Shown: positions 51,735-63,086 of the stretch, piece after piece
Numbering within the stretch: the stretch's first letter is position 1
Layout of the letters: the number at the start of each line of letters is the position of its first letter
The notes under the pieces: generated by a model
What the model was told of the DNA's origin: nothing
What the model saw: only the letters and a program-made list of their open reading frames with translations
Databases searched by the model: none
Program-made: the position numbers and the translations under genes
Assembly (NCBI RefSeq): GCF_008642335.1
Contig: NZ_CP029191.1
Span: 5,580,001-5,644,000 of the forward strand
DNA: 64,000 nt
Direction: 5' to 3'
Origin: Streptomyces venezuelae
GTDB lineage: Bacteria; Actinomycetota; Actinomycetes; Streptomycetales; Streptomycetaceae

Positions 51735-54164
51735 ATGCTGCGGGGCATGGGGGCACGGCAGGTGCGGGGGCCCGCGCGGTGGCTGTTCTTGGGTGGGGCG
51801 GCGACGCTGGCGGTCAGTGGGGCGTGGGCGGTCTGGGCGGTGCGCCGGGATGGCATGCAGCCGCAGGATGTGGCGGGGGTGCTCGGGCTGCCGCTCGGGG
51901 TGCTGGGGCTTCTCGTCGGTACGGCCATCAGTCTGAGTGCCTTGCGCTTGCAGCGGGCGAGTGATGGTCTGGGTGTCGCCCTGGACCGGCTGGCGGGGTC
52001 TGTCGAGGATGTCGAGGTCGCCGAGCGTACGCACATGCTCGGTACGGGGGCGCATCTCATCGACCTGCACGTCGACGTCGAGCCACGTGGTGGCGGTGCG
52101 GCGCCGCGGGGGCGGCAGCGGTTGTCCGACGTCGCGCGGTGGTACTGCGATGCGCCGGACCGCCTCGTCGTCACCGGGCCGCCGGGGGCGGGCAAGACGG
52201 TGCTCGCGGTACATCTCGTGGTGCGGTTGCTGGAGGCGCGGGCGGCCGGTTCACCGGTGCCGGTGCGGCTGTCGATCCGGGATCTGACGCCGGTGGGCCG
52301 GCGCCGGTGGTGGGGGCTGCGGAGGGCGCGGGGCGGGCTTGAGCAGTGGCTCGTCTCCAGCCTCGTCAAGTCGTACGACGTTGATGGCGTCGCGGCCGTG
52401 GAGCTCGTGGCGCGGCGGCTCGTCATTCCGGTGCTGGACGGGCTCGACGAGATGGACACGGAGGGCGACTCGGGGCGCGCGCGGCAGGCTCTGAGCGAGC
52501 TCAACGGTTACCAGGGGCTCGGTGGCAGCGCCCCGCTCGTGCTCACCTGCCGTGAGGAGCGGTACACCGAACTCGCGGAGCGACAGGCCTGGTTGCGGGA
52601 GGCGACGCTGCTGCGCATCGCGGGGGTCGACGCGGATCAGGCGGGCGCGTACGTGGAGTTGCGGTCCGACGGGCGGTCGTCGCCGGTGGGTGCGGTGGCC
52701 CCCGCCATGCGGCGGGACGCGGCGGGGCCGGTGGCCGTGGTGCTGAGCTCGCCGTTCTACCTGGGGCTCGCCGTCGCCGTGTACGGCGGATCTCCGGACG
52801 GGCTGCGTCCCTTGCCGGACTTCGGTTCCGAGGACGACCTGCGCTACTACCTCCTCGCACGCTGTGTCCCCACCGCGACGGCCGCGGCCAACGCCGCCGC
52901 GCGGCAGGCCAGGGCGAGCGTCATGGGGTCACGCACGCCATGGATCCGACAGCCGGATCACGACCCGGGAGCGGTGCACCGGTGGCTTCACCACATGGCG
53001 GGGGCGGAGGGCGGGATCGCCTCGGCGGGACGGGTGCTGGGAAGGGGCTGCACAACAGTCCTGGCGCTGATCGCGGCTCTGGTTCCTGTCGTGTTCGTCC
53101 TGCTGGCCCTTCCGGACGCGGTGGCGCAGTACTTCCCGGAATCCTGGTGGCAGCACCGGGTGGGTTCCGGCGAGTCCTGGGCCTATGCGGTGCTGTTCGT
53201 TTCCGTCACGGCCCTCGTATGGTCTGAGGGACAACGCGAGCGGAGACCTTCGCGGCCGTCGGAGCAGGTGCGTCAGCGGCCCGGCGGAGTCGGCAACACG
53301 GCCGCCCGGGTGGCGCGGCGGGCGGGGGTGGTCGTCGCCCTGGCGTGCGCGCCTGTGATCGCTGTGGGTTCGGAAGCCATGATCCCGTTCACCGACTGGT
53401 ACGCGGAGATTCCGTCCCCGGTCTGGTACGCGAGTGGATTGGTGACCGTCCTTGTCGTGGCCGGTGCAATCGCGGTGGACGAGGACGTTGTCGCCCACTC
53501 CGACGTGCGCGAAGGCATCGGTTGCGCAGCACTGCCGACGGTCTGCGGTCTCGCGGCGTTCGTGATCCGTGAAGTCGACTCTCCCGCGGGGGACTTCGCC
53601 TGCACGGCCTCGCTGCTCGGTGCCGTCATTCTCCTCCGACGGTTCGGTTGCCTGCGGGCCTACTCCCTCATCGGTGGATTACTGGGGTGGGCCCTCACAT
53701 GGGAACCGGTCTATCTGGGGCCTGCCGGCAGCTTCTCGGCCGGTGGAGCGGCGGGCATTCTCACCTCGTACGCCCTGGGGTGCGCACTGCTCGGGTCGGG
53801 GTCGGCGGAACGCACTCGTGAAGCGGCGCGGGGCGTGGCGCGGAGCGTTCGGTGGCTGCTGCCGCTCGGCATTGTCGTCGGGCCACTCCTGATCGGCATG
53901 GGAGCGACCGTGTACATCGGTTTCGCCGGGGTCGTCTTCCTTGCCATCGCCTGGATGACGCTGATCCTGATCGAGCCACTGGCCCACGCACTCCTCACCC
54001 TCACCGCCCACCTCCTCGGCCGCACCCCCCTCACCCCCGACACCTTCCTCGCCTGGGCCTACCACGCAGGCCTCCTCCGCATAGTCGGCGGCGCCTACCA
54101 GTTCCGCCACAGCGAGCTCCAGGAATGGCTGCACCGAAACCCGGTCCCACCCGCCAACCGTTGA
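51735..54164 (+). CDS. Membrane-anchored NACHT NTPase
   Basis: An 809-residue STAND-type NTPase. TM segments at about 15-33 and 50-70 tether the N-terminus. The NACHT domain (about 130-330) has Walker A VTGPPGAGKT (147-155), Walker B IPVLDGLDEM (Asp235), sensor-like LVLTCRE, and the C-terminal YQFRHSELQEWLHRN typical of NACHT proteins. Several more hydrophobic helices lie between about 440 and 760. No effector or repeat domain is recognised. It lies 45 bp after the ATPase gene, same strand. Bacterial NACHT proteins often act in phage defence, but some are developmental or signalling proteins. Confidence 0.88.
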   Translation: MLRGMGARQVRGPARWLFLGGAATLAVSGAWAVWAVRRDGMQPQDVAGVLGLPLGVLGLLVGTAISLSALRLQRASDGLGVALDRLAGSVEDVEVAERTHMLGTGAHLIDLHVDVEPRGGGAAPRGRQRLSDVARWYCDAPDRLVVTGPPGAGKTVLAVHLVVRLLEARAAGSPVPVRLSIRDLTPVGRRRWWGLRRARGGLEQWLVSSLVKSYDVDGVAAVELVARRLVIPVLDGLDEMDTEGDSGRARQALSELNGYQGLGGSAPLVLTCREERYTELAERQAWLREATLLRIAGVDADQAGAYVELRSDGRSSPVGAVAPAMRRDAAGPVAVVLSSPFYLGLAVAVYGGSPDGLRPLPDFGSEDDLRYYLLARCVPTATAAANAAARQARASVMGSRTPWIRQPDHDPGAVHRWLHHMAGAEGGIASAGRVLGRGCTTVLALIAALVPVVFVLLALPDAVAQYFPESWWQHRVGSGESWAYAVLFVSVTALVWSEGQRERRPSRPSEQVRQRPGGVGNTAARVARRAGVVVALACAPVIAVGSEAMIPFTDWYAEIPSPVWYASGLVTVLVVAGAIAVDEDVVAHSDVREGIGCAALPTVCGLAAFVIREVDSPAGDFACTASLLGAVILLRRFGCLRAYSLIGGLLGWALTWEPVYLGPAGSFSAGGAAGILTSYALGCALLGSGSAERTREAARGVARSVRWLLPLGIVVGPLLIGMGATVYIGFAGVVFLAIAWMTLILIEPLAHALLTLTAHLLGRTPLTPDTFLAWAYHAGLLRIVGGAYQFRHSELQEWLHRNPVPPANR

Positions 54165-54258
54165 CACCACTCCACCTGAAGTACTACGGTCTGACCACTT
54201 CACTCGGAGTACAACGAACAACGTGGCTCGCCGCCACGGCCCAGGCCAGGGAGCCCGT

Positions 54259-54852
54259 ATGCGAAAGCTCGTCTACTTCATCGCCGTCAGCCTCGACGGA
54301 TTCATCGCAGGTCCCGACGGCGCCGACCCCACCGGCCCCGACGGTTTCTGGCCCGTCGCGCAGGATTACGTCCAGCACCTCGCCACGACCTACCCCGAGA
54401 CCCTCCCCGCCCCCGCCAGGGACGCCCTCGGCATCACCGCCGAGGGGACCCACTTCGACACCGTTCTCGAAGGCCGCAGGACCTACGGGATCGGCCTCGA
54501 CGCCGGGCTGACCAACGCCTACCCCCACCTCCGCCACTACGTCTTCAGCCGCACCCTCACCGAGAGCCCCGACCCGGGCGTCGAAGTCGTCGCCACCGAC
54601 CCCGTCGAGAAGGTGCGGGAGCTCAAGAGGGAGGACGGCAAGGACATTTGGCTGTGCGGTGGCGGCGAGCTCGCCGGAGTGTTGCGCGGTGAGATCGATC
54701 GGCTCGTCGTCAAGATCGGTCCGCTCACGCTCGGTTCGGGCACGCCTCTGTTCGCGCAGAAGACCGCGTTCGACCCGGTCCTGTACGAGCGGAGCGACGC
54801 CGTGCTCCTCGACAGCGGCACGATCTTCCTGACGTACGACAAGAAGGCCTAA
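54259..54852 (+). CDS. Dihydrofolate-reductase-family protein (RibD_C-like)
   Basis: A 197-residue protein with RKLVYFIAVSLDGFIAGPDG at the N-terminus and DIWLCGGGELAGVLRGEIDRLVVKIGPLTLGSG at the C-terminus, marks of the RibD C-terminal/DHFR-like reductases. It is presumably an NADPH-dependent reductase with an unknown substrate. The start is the ATG at 54259, with GGGAG before it; a longer frame to 54223 is not supported. Confidence 0.88.
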   Translation: MRKLVYFIAVSLDGFIAGPDGADPTGPDGFWPVAQDYVQHLATTYPETLPAPARDALGITAEGTHFDTVLEGRRTYGIGLDAGLTNAYPHLRHYVFSRTLTESPDPGVEVVATDPVEKVRELKREDGKDIWLCGGGELAGVLRGEIDRLVVKIGPLTLGSGTPLFAQKTAFDPVLYERSDAVLLDSGTIFLTYDKKA

Positions 54853-54912
54853 GTCGGACCCACGGCGGGAGCCGCACTCCTAAGCCGGGCCCACGGCGGG
54901 AGCCGCACTCCT
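54851..54912. repeat. 31-bp tandem duplication at a gene end
   Basis: Two copies, 54851-54881 and 54882-54912 (core CCCACGGCGGGAGCCGCACT), differ at two positions. The second copy encodes the last residues of the hydrolase (RSAAPAVGPA) and its stop; the first copy lies just outside. Confidence 0.85.
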
Positions 54913-55710
54913 CAGCCGGTGCCCCTCACCCGCCGCCGCCCGCAACAGCACCTCCACCAGCTCATCAGGGACCGAGAGCATCGGCCAGTGACCCGTCGCC
55001 ATGTCGAAGAACGTGGCGCGCGGGTCGGCCAGGTGCTGGACGAGCGGCAGGCCCGACACCACCAGGGCCTCCAGCGACGCGATGTCCATCGTGCCGCCGG
55101 TCGTACAGAACACGCCGGTCGTGGGAAGGGCCGCGACCGTCTCCGAGATGCGGAGCTTCTGCGCGTACGGGCCCGCCGGCGCGGGGGAGGCGAGGCGTGC
55201 CAGTCGGGTCAGCGCTTCGTCGGACACCCCCGCCAGGTTTCCGTGCGCCCGCCACTCCTCCACCGACGGCGCCGGGATCCGCCAGCCGTCCTCCGCCCGC
55301 TCCTGCTGGGCCAGAGTCCGATCCCTGGCCGGGCCGTCCGGCATCTGCTCCCGCACCTGGTCGATCATGGAGTAGCCGTCCTGCGGCATGGGGGAGTCCA
55401 GGTAGACAAGGCGCGAGACGCGGTCCGCGCGGCGGTCGGCGGCGCCCACGGACGGATAGATGCCGTAGCAGTAGCCGACGAGGACGACCTCGGGCGAATC
55501 GGCGGCGTCGATGTGGTCGAGCAGTTGCGTCACGTCCTCGATGTGCGTGTCGAGGTCGACCTCCGGGCCTGCCAAGTGGCGGCGGTCGCCGAGCCCCGTG
55601 AGCGTCGCCGCATGCACCTCCGCCCCCGCCGCCCGCAGCCCCGCGGCCACGTCCCGCCAGAGCCAGCCACCCGTGTATCCGCCCGACACCAGCACGAACG
55701 ACGCGGTCAT
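54880..55710 (-). CDS. Alpha/beta hydrolase with Cys at the nucleophile position
   Basis: A 276-residue alpha/beta hydrolase: SGGYTGGWLWRDVAAGLRAAG, a lid, and GHWPMLSVPDELVEVLL with the catalytic-His position. The nucleophile elbow reads VLVGYCYGIYP, with Cys81 where related proteins have Ser (GHSYG). Dienelactone hydrolases do use Cys in a GxCxG elbow, so activity is possible but altered. The gene end is duplicated at DNA level (31-bp repeats). It may be a thioester-forming or decayed enzyme. Confidence 0.85.
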   Translation of the reverse strand: MTASFVLVSGGYTGGWLWRDVAAGLRAAGAEVHAATLTGLGDRRHLAGPEVDLDTHIEDVTQLLDHIDAADSPEVVLVGYCYGIYPSVGAADRRADRVSRLVYLDSPMPQDGYSMIDQVREQMPDGPARDRTLAQQERAEDGWRIPAPSVEEWRAHGNLAGVSDEALTRLARLASPAPAGPYAQKLRISETVAALPTTGVFCTTGGTMDIASLEALVVSGLPLVQHLADPRATFFDMATGHWPMLSVPDELVEVLLRAAAGEGHRLRSAAPAVGPA

Positions 55711-55770
55711 GGTTCCTCCTCGTACGGTCAGCCGAGCCCGGGACCGCCCCGCGCTCGCCGGTACGGTAGG

Positions 55771-55790
55771 AACTCCCCCTGAGGGAGGTT
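55771..55790. promoter_or_regulatory. Inverted repeat before the merR gene
   Basis: AACTCCC ... GGGAGGTT around the centre CCTGA resembles MerR-family operators, and the right arm overlaps the GGGAGG Shine-Dalgarno. It is a candidate autoregulatory site. Confidence 0.45.
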
Positions 55791-55796
55791 CAAGCC

Positions 55797-56792
55797 GTGA
55801 CGCCCGCCGAGAATCGACACCTGCCGGCCGACGACCTGTGGAGCATCGGACAGCTCGCCGAACGCGCCGGTGTCTCCGTCAAGACGGTCCGGTTCTACTC
55901 CGACCGCGGCCTGCTCCCCGAAGCCGCCCGCAGCGGAGGCGGCCACCGCCGCTACGGCCCCGACGCCCTCGACCGGCTCCGCCTCATCCGCTCCCTGCGC
56001 ACGCTCGACCTTTCCGTCCCCGACGTGAGCCGCGTCCTGGACGGGGACGGGCGGGAGGACGTATTGGAGGACGTACTGGAGGATGTCATCGCCGGGCAGC
56101 TGGAGGCGGTCGGGTCGCGGCTCGCCGCGCTGCGCTGGCGGGAGGCGGCGCTGCAGCTCCTCACCGACTGCGCGACGCCCCAGGAACGCGCCGAACGACT
56201 GCGGTTGGTGGGAGCCGTGTCCACGCCGCCCGGGACAGCCGCGCTCGCCCGGTTCTGGCGGTGCTGGCTGCCCGCGCGGCTCCCGTCCCGCGTCGTCACG
56301 GCCGTCGTCGACCGGGCCGTACCCGTACCGCCCGACGCCCCGGCCCCCGCCCAAGTCCTCGCCTTCGCGCGGCTCCAGGACTTCGTCACCGCCCCGTGCT
56401 TCGTCTCGGGGCCGCGCGCGGGAACCGATTACGGTCAGCCCGAAGTGCATTCGTCCGGCAAGGGGTACCGGCCCGCCGTGCTCTACGAAGGACTCCCCGA
56501 GGCCTTCGAACTGGCCGGCCCCGACGTGCGCGCCGGCCGCGCCCCGCGCGAGGGCGAGGCCCTGGACTGCTTCGTCGCCGTCCACGCCGCCGCACTCAAC
56601 CGCCGCGACACCCCGGACTTCCGCCGCACCCTGCACCGAATGCTCGCGGCCGAGCCCCGCATCGACCGCTACTGGCAGCTGGCGTCCGAGGTGGCGACCC
56701 CGCCCGCCGAGACAGCGCAGCCGACGCCCGGCAGCATCGACAACTGGCTGCGTGCGGCGCTGAGTTCGTCGAACCCGCCGATGGCTCACTGA
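55797..56792 (+). CDS. MerR-family regulator with large sensor domain
   Basis: A 331-residue protein. The MerR HTH (about 14-85) is WSIGQLAERAGVSVKTVRFYSDRGLLPEAARSGGGHRRYGPDALDRLRLIRSL. A short coiled-coil with a tandem EDVLEDVLEDV repeat follows, then a long C-terminal domain (about 130-331) of unknown type. It is much longer than plain MerR (about 130-140 residues), so it probably binds a bulky organic ligand. GTG start with GAGGGAGG upstream. Confidence 0.88.
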   Translation: MTPAENRHLPADDLWSIGQLAERAGVSVKTVRFYSDRGLLPEAARSGGGHRRYGPDALDRLRLIRSLRTLDLSVPDVSRVLDGDGREDVLEDVLEDVIAGQLEAVGSRLAALRWREAALQLLTDCATPQERAERLRLVGAVSTPPGTAALARFWRCWLPARLPSRVVTAVVDRAVPVPPDAPAPAQVLAFARLQDFVTAPCFVSGPRAGTDYGQPEVHSSGKGYRPAVLYEGLPEAFELAGPDVRAGRAPREGEALDCFVAVHAAALNRRDTPDFRRTLHRMLAAEPRIDRYWQLASEVATPPAETAQPTPGSIDNWLRAALSSSNPPMAH

Positions 56793-56808
56793 GTCGTACG
56801 GTAGTCGC

Positions 56809-57414
56809 GTGAAAACTGCCGTGACCGTCGACTTCTGGTTCGACCCCGTGTGCCCGTACACCTGGATCACCTCGCGCTGGCTCCGTGAGGTGGAGCGCAT
56901 GCGGGACATCGACGTGCGATGGCGGGTGATGAGCCTGGCCGTGCTCAATGAGCATCTTGACGTCGACCCGGAGGATCCCGAGGGGCTGTACAAGGAGTAC
57001 ATGAAGGCGCCGGGGCGGATCTGCGCGGCCGTCCGCGAGCGGTACGGCAACGAGGCGCTCGGGCGGTACTTCGACGCGCTCGGCGCGCGGATCCACGGGC
57101 AGCAGGACTGGTCGGGCACGGCCGCCGCGCTCGCCGACGCGGGGCTGCCCGCGGAGCTCGACTCGGTCGCGATGACCACCGAGTACGACGACGCGGTGCG
57201 CTCCTCGCAGGAGGCGGCCGTCGCGCTCGTGGGCGACGACGTCGGCACCCCCGTGCTCTCCGTCGAGGGCGCGGGCGCGCTGTTCGGGCCGGTCGTGTCC
57301 CCGGCGCCGCGGGGCGAGCGGGCGGGGCGGCTGTGGGACGGCGTGGTGCTGATGGCCGGGGTGGAGGGCTTCCATGAGTTCCGGCGGGCGTACGGGGCAC
57401 TGGACTTCGGCTGA
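56809..57414 (+). CDS. Mycothiol-dependent nitroreductase-like DsbA-family protein
   Basis: A 201-residue DsbA-fold protein whose N-terminus VDFWFDPVCPYTWITSRWL carries the active-site Cys15-Pro-Tyr-Thr, and GTPVLSVEGAGALFGPVVSPAPRG near the C-terminus is the cis-Pro region. It matches the Rv2466c-type mycothiol-linked reductases (CPWA there). It is a one-Cys site: only the first Cys of the CxxC remains, as expected for mixed-disulfide chemistry with mycothiol. TACGGT 6 nt before the GTG suggests a nearly leaderless start. Confidence 0.88.
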   Translation: MKTAVTVDFWFDPVCPYTWITSRWLREVERMRDIDVRWRVMSLAVLNEHLDVDPEDPEGLYKEYMKAPGRICAAVRERYGNEALGRYFDALGARIHGQQDWSGTAAALADAGLPAELDSVAMTTEYDDAVRSSQEAAVALVGDDVGTPVLSVEGAGALFGPVVSPAPRGERAGRLWDGVVLMAGVEGFHEFRRAYGALDFG

Positions 57415-57455
57415 GCTCCCCCGCCTCACCGCTCCATACGGGCAGAAACCTCTGG

Positions 57456-57475
57456 CCTTGACGCCCACGTCAAGG
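57456..57475. promoter_or_regulatory. MerR operator before the second merR gene
   Basis: CCTTGACGCCCACGTCAAGG has perfect 8-bp arms around a 4-nt centre and contains the -35 element TTGACG. This is the typical MerR-type site, and the merR ATG lies 15 nt downstream. Confidence 0.75.
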
Positions 57476-57489
57476 ATTACCGTCGACGC

Positions 57490-57882
57490 ATGCGAATCGG
57501 CGAGCTCGCGGCGCGCGCGGGGACGACCACGCGGACGCTGCGCTACTACGAGTCCCGCGGGCTGCTCCCCGCACGGCGGACCGGCAACAACTACCGCACG
57601 TACGACGAGGACGACGTGCGGCTCCTGGAGCAGATCAGGACGCTCCAGGACTTCGGGTTCGACCTGGAGGAGACCAGGCCGTTCGTGGAGTGTCTGCGCT
57701 CCGGCCATCCGGAGGGCGACTCCTGCCCGGCGTCGCTCGCCGTCTACCGCCGCAAGCTCGCCGAACTCGACGCGCTGATCGGCGAGTTGAGCGCGGTGCG
57801 TGACCAGGTCGGGGCGCAGCTCGTGCGCGCCGAGGCGGCACTCGACGGCGGGCCCGAGCCGCGGTGCGAACTGTCGGGATGA
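57490..57882 (+). CDS. MerR-family regulator, probably of the adjacent thioredoxin
   Basis: A 130-residue MerR protein: HTH MRIGELAARAGTTTRTLRYYESRGLLPARRTGNNYRTYDEDDVRLLEQI, then a dimerisation helix and Cys residues at FVECLRSGHPEGDSCPASL plus a Cys near the end (RCELSG). A C-(N)12-C pair of this form may sense thiol oxidation. It is followed by a thioredoxin gene on the same strand, so a thiol-stress circuit is likely. ATG start. Confidence 0.9.
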   Translation: MRIGELAARAGTTTRTLRYYESRGLLPARRTGNNYRTYDEDDVRLLEQIRTLQDFGFDLEETRPFVECLRSGHPEGDSCPASLAVYRRKLAELDALIGELSAVRDQVGAQLVRAEAALDGGPEPRCELSG

Positions 57883-57905
57883 CGGGATGACGGGATGACG
57901 GGATG
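57876..57905 (+). repeat. 8-bp tandem repeat between merR and trxA
   Basis: GGGATGAC occurs three full times and once partly from 57876. It covers the merR stop codon (ggaTGA) and the spacer to trxA, so copy number could change coupling of the two genes. Confidence 0.8.
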
Positions 57906-57919
57906 GGGAGTGTGAGGCA

Positions 57920-58252
57920 GTGAAGGCAGCAGGCGTGGCCGAGGTGACGGACGCGGATTTCGAGGGGGAGGTGCTGCGGGAGGCGGACCGGCCCGTGCTC
58001 GTGGAGTTCACGGCGGACTGGTGCGGGCCGTGCCGGCAGCTGGCGCCGGTGCTCAGTGAGCTGGCGCGCGAGGAGGCGGACCGCCTGAAGATCGTGCAGC
58101 TGGACGTGGACCGCAGCCCGGAGACGGCGATCGCGTACAAGGTGCTCTCGGCGCCGACGATGATCGTGTTCCGTGGCGGTGAGCCGGTCCTGCAGATGGT
58201 GGGCGCGCGGGCGAAGCGCAAGCTCCTCGCGGAGCTGGCCGACGTGATCTGA
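57920..58252 (+). CDS. trxA: Thioredoxin
   Basis: A 110-residue thioredoxin: VLVEFTADWCGPCRQLAPVLSEL with active-site Cys35-Gly-Pro-Cys38, VQLDVDRSPETAIAYKVLSAPTMIVF (cis-Pro). It reduces protein disulfides with thioredoxin reductase. GTG start at 57920. It is downstream of a Cys-containing MerR regulator, and a strong terminator follows. It is one of several thioredoxins, so the gene symbol is approximate. Confidence 0.93.
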   Translation: MKAAGVAEVTDADFEGEVLREADRPVLVEFTADWCGPCRQLAPVLSELAREEADRLKIVQLDVDRSPETAIAYKVLSAPTMIVFRGGEPVLQMVGARAKRKLLAELADVI

Positions 58253-58269
58253 GGCCTCGGCCTCGAAAA

Positions 58270-58305
58270 GAAATGCCCCGGACGAATTGACGTCCGGGGC
58301 ATTTC
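58270..58305. terminator. Terminator after the thioredoxin gene
   Basis: A 15-bp perfect stem GAAATGCCCCGGACG (58270-58284) / CGTCCGGGGCATTTC (58291-58305), loop AATTGA. It acts for trxA and protects the downstream helD promoter. Confidence 0.88.
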
Positions 58306-58403
58306 TCTGCGTATATTGGTTTCTTTCGCGACGCCTCGCGCATTTGCACAGCGCAGCGCCACGAGAAGTTCAATAAGAGCACTGTAACTGGCGAGGGGCT
58401 GAA

Positions 58404-60624
58404 TTGTCAACCGAGGAATTGCGTGAAGAGCAGCAATTCGTCTCCGGGCTGTACGCGCGCCTGGACGCGCTGCGCGAGGAGGCCGAGTCCGCCGTGCAGG
58501 CGTCGTTGTCGCAGGTCGGCAACGGTCTCCAGGCGCGCCTTGAGCGGGACGTCCTGGTCGCGGAGCGCTCCGGGCTGCTCGCCGCCTTCGACGCGGGGGA
58601 GAACGGTCTGTGCTTCGGGAGGCTCGAATTCCGGGACGGCCGTGATCACCACATCGGACGCATCGGAATCCGCGCGTCCGACACGGAACGCACCCCACTC
58701 GTGATCGATTGGCGTGCCGATGTGGCGCGCCCCTTCTATCTCGCGACGGGCCACACCCCGATGGGCCTGCGCAGGCGCCGGCACATCACCACCGAGGGCC
58801 GTGAGGTCACCGCCCTGCACGACGAGCTCCTCGACCTGAGCGACACGACCCGCACCGGCCACGAGGGCGCCGACGCCGACGAGGTGCTGCTCGCTGCCCT
58901 CGACTCGGCCCGCACCGGCCGCATGCACGACATCGTGCAGACCATCCAGGCCGAGCAGGACCGCATCATCCGCGCCCCGCACCGCGGCGTCCTCGTCGTC
59001 GAGGGCGGCCCGGGAACGGGCAAGACCGTCGTGGCCCTGCACCGGGCGGCGTTCCTCCTCTACGCCCACCGCGAGCTGCTCGCCAAGCGGGCCGTCCTCA
59101 TCGTCGGCCCCAATCCGGCGTTCCTCGGCTACATCGGCGAGGTCCTGCCCGCACTCGGCGAGACCGGCGTGCTGCTCTCGACGGTCGGCGAGCTCTTCCC
59201 CGGTGTGACCGCGACCGGCACGGACACCCCCGAGGCGGCCGAGGTCAAGGGCCGCGCGGAGATGGCGGACGTCCTCGCCGCGGCCGTGCGGGACCGGCAG
59301 CGGACCCCCGAGCCGGGCGAGCCGATCGTCATCGAGCACGACGACGGCGACCTGATCCTGGACTGGACGATCGCCGACCAGGCCCGCGAGGCGGCCCGCG
59401 CCGCCGACGTGCCGCACAACCCCGGCCGCCCGCACTTCGCCTTCCGCGTCATCGACGAGCTGACCGCGCAGCTCGCCGAGCGCATCGGCCACGACCCGTA
59501 CGGCGGCCCGAACTTCCTCGGCCCCGACGACATCGCCCAGCTCGGCAAGGGCGTCGCGGCCAGCGCCGAGGTGCACGCCGCCATCGAGGAGCTGTGGCCG
59601 ACGCTCACCCCGCAGCGCTTCCTCGCCGAATTCCTGGAGGACCCGACGGGGCTCTCCGAGCGGGACGCGGACGCCGTCCGCAGGGCGTACGACGCGCCCT
59701 GGACCGCCGCCGACGTCCCGCTCCTCGACGAGGCCGCCGAACTGCTCGGCCACGACGACAGCGCCGTACGGGCGGCGGCCGAGGCGGAGCGGGCCAAGCA
59801 GATCGCCTACGCGCAGGGCGTCCTCGACGTGTCGCGGGCCTCCCGGACGTACGAGTTCGAGGACAAGGACGAGGACGACGCCGAGGTCCTTCTCGCGCAC
59901 AACATCATCGACGCGGAGCGCATGGCCGAACGCCAGGAGGAGGCCGACCACCGCAGTGCCGCCGAGCGCGCGGCCGCCGACCGCACCTGGGCGTTCGGGC
60001 ACATCATCGTCGACGAGGCGCAGGAGCTCTCCGCGATGGCGTGGCGGCTGCTCATGCGGCGCTGCCCGACCCGCTCCATGACGCTCGTCGGCGACCCCGC
60101 GCAGACCGCCGAGGCGGGCGGCTGCGGCTCGTGGGACAGCATCCTCGGCCCCTACGTCGAGGACCGCTGGGAGTACACCCGGCTCGGTGTGAACTACCGC
60201 ACGCCCGTGGAGATCATGGACGTGGCGGCGGAGGTGCCGCGCCAGGAGCGGCCCGACTTCATGCCGCCGAGCTCGGTGCGGTCCACGGGCGTACGTCCCT
60301 GGGCGCGCCGCACCGGTGACCTCGCCGCCTCCGTGGCCGAGGCGGTCGCCGCCGAGGCCAGGGACGAGGGCCGCCTCGCGGTGATCGCGCCCCGCGAGCT
60401 CCACGCGGAGCTCGCCGCAGAGCTGCCCGGGGTGACGGCCGGGCAGGTCCCGGACCTGACGCGGCCGGTCGTCCTGATCGACCCGCGTCAGGCGAAGGGC
60501 CTGGAGTTCGACACGGTCCTGGTCGTGGAGCCCGCGCGGTACGGGACGAGCGACCTGTACGTGGCCCTGACCCGGGCCACGCAGCGCCTCGGCGTTCTGT
60601 ACACGGACGAGCTGCCCGTCGCTC

Positions 60625-60650
<26 letters not shown>
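58404..60650 (+). CDS. helD: HelD-type RNA polymerase-associated helicase-like ATPase
   Basis: A 748-residue UvrD/Rep-like protein: an N-terminal coiled-coil (about 1-55) thought to enter the polymerase channel, Walker [10 protein letters not shown] (200-208), Walker B-region [11 protein letters not shown], and the C-terminal helicase box [22 protein letters not shown] with [15 protein letters not shown]. HelD displaces DNA from stalled RNA polymerase and recycles it; some Streptomyces homologues protect against rifamycins. The start is an uncommon TTG with GAGGGG 5-10 nt before it. It is convergent with glgB and overlaps it by 26 bp. Confidence 0.93.
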
Positions 60651-63060
<2,410 letters not shown>

Positions 63061-63086
63061 GGGGGAGGCCTCCTCCGGAGGAGTGG

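Noticed and set aside
58306..58403. A rifamycin-associated element upstream of helD
   Set aside because: No long GGGGCTT...AAGCCCC dyad is present between the trxA terminator and helD.
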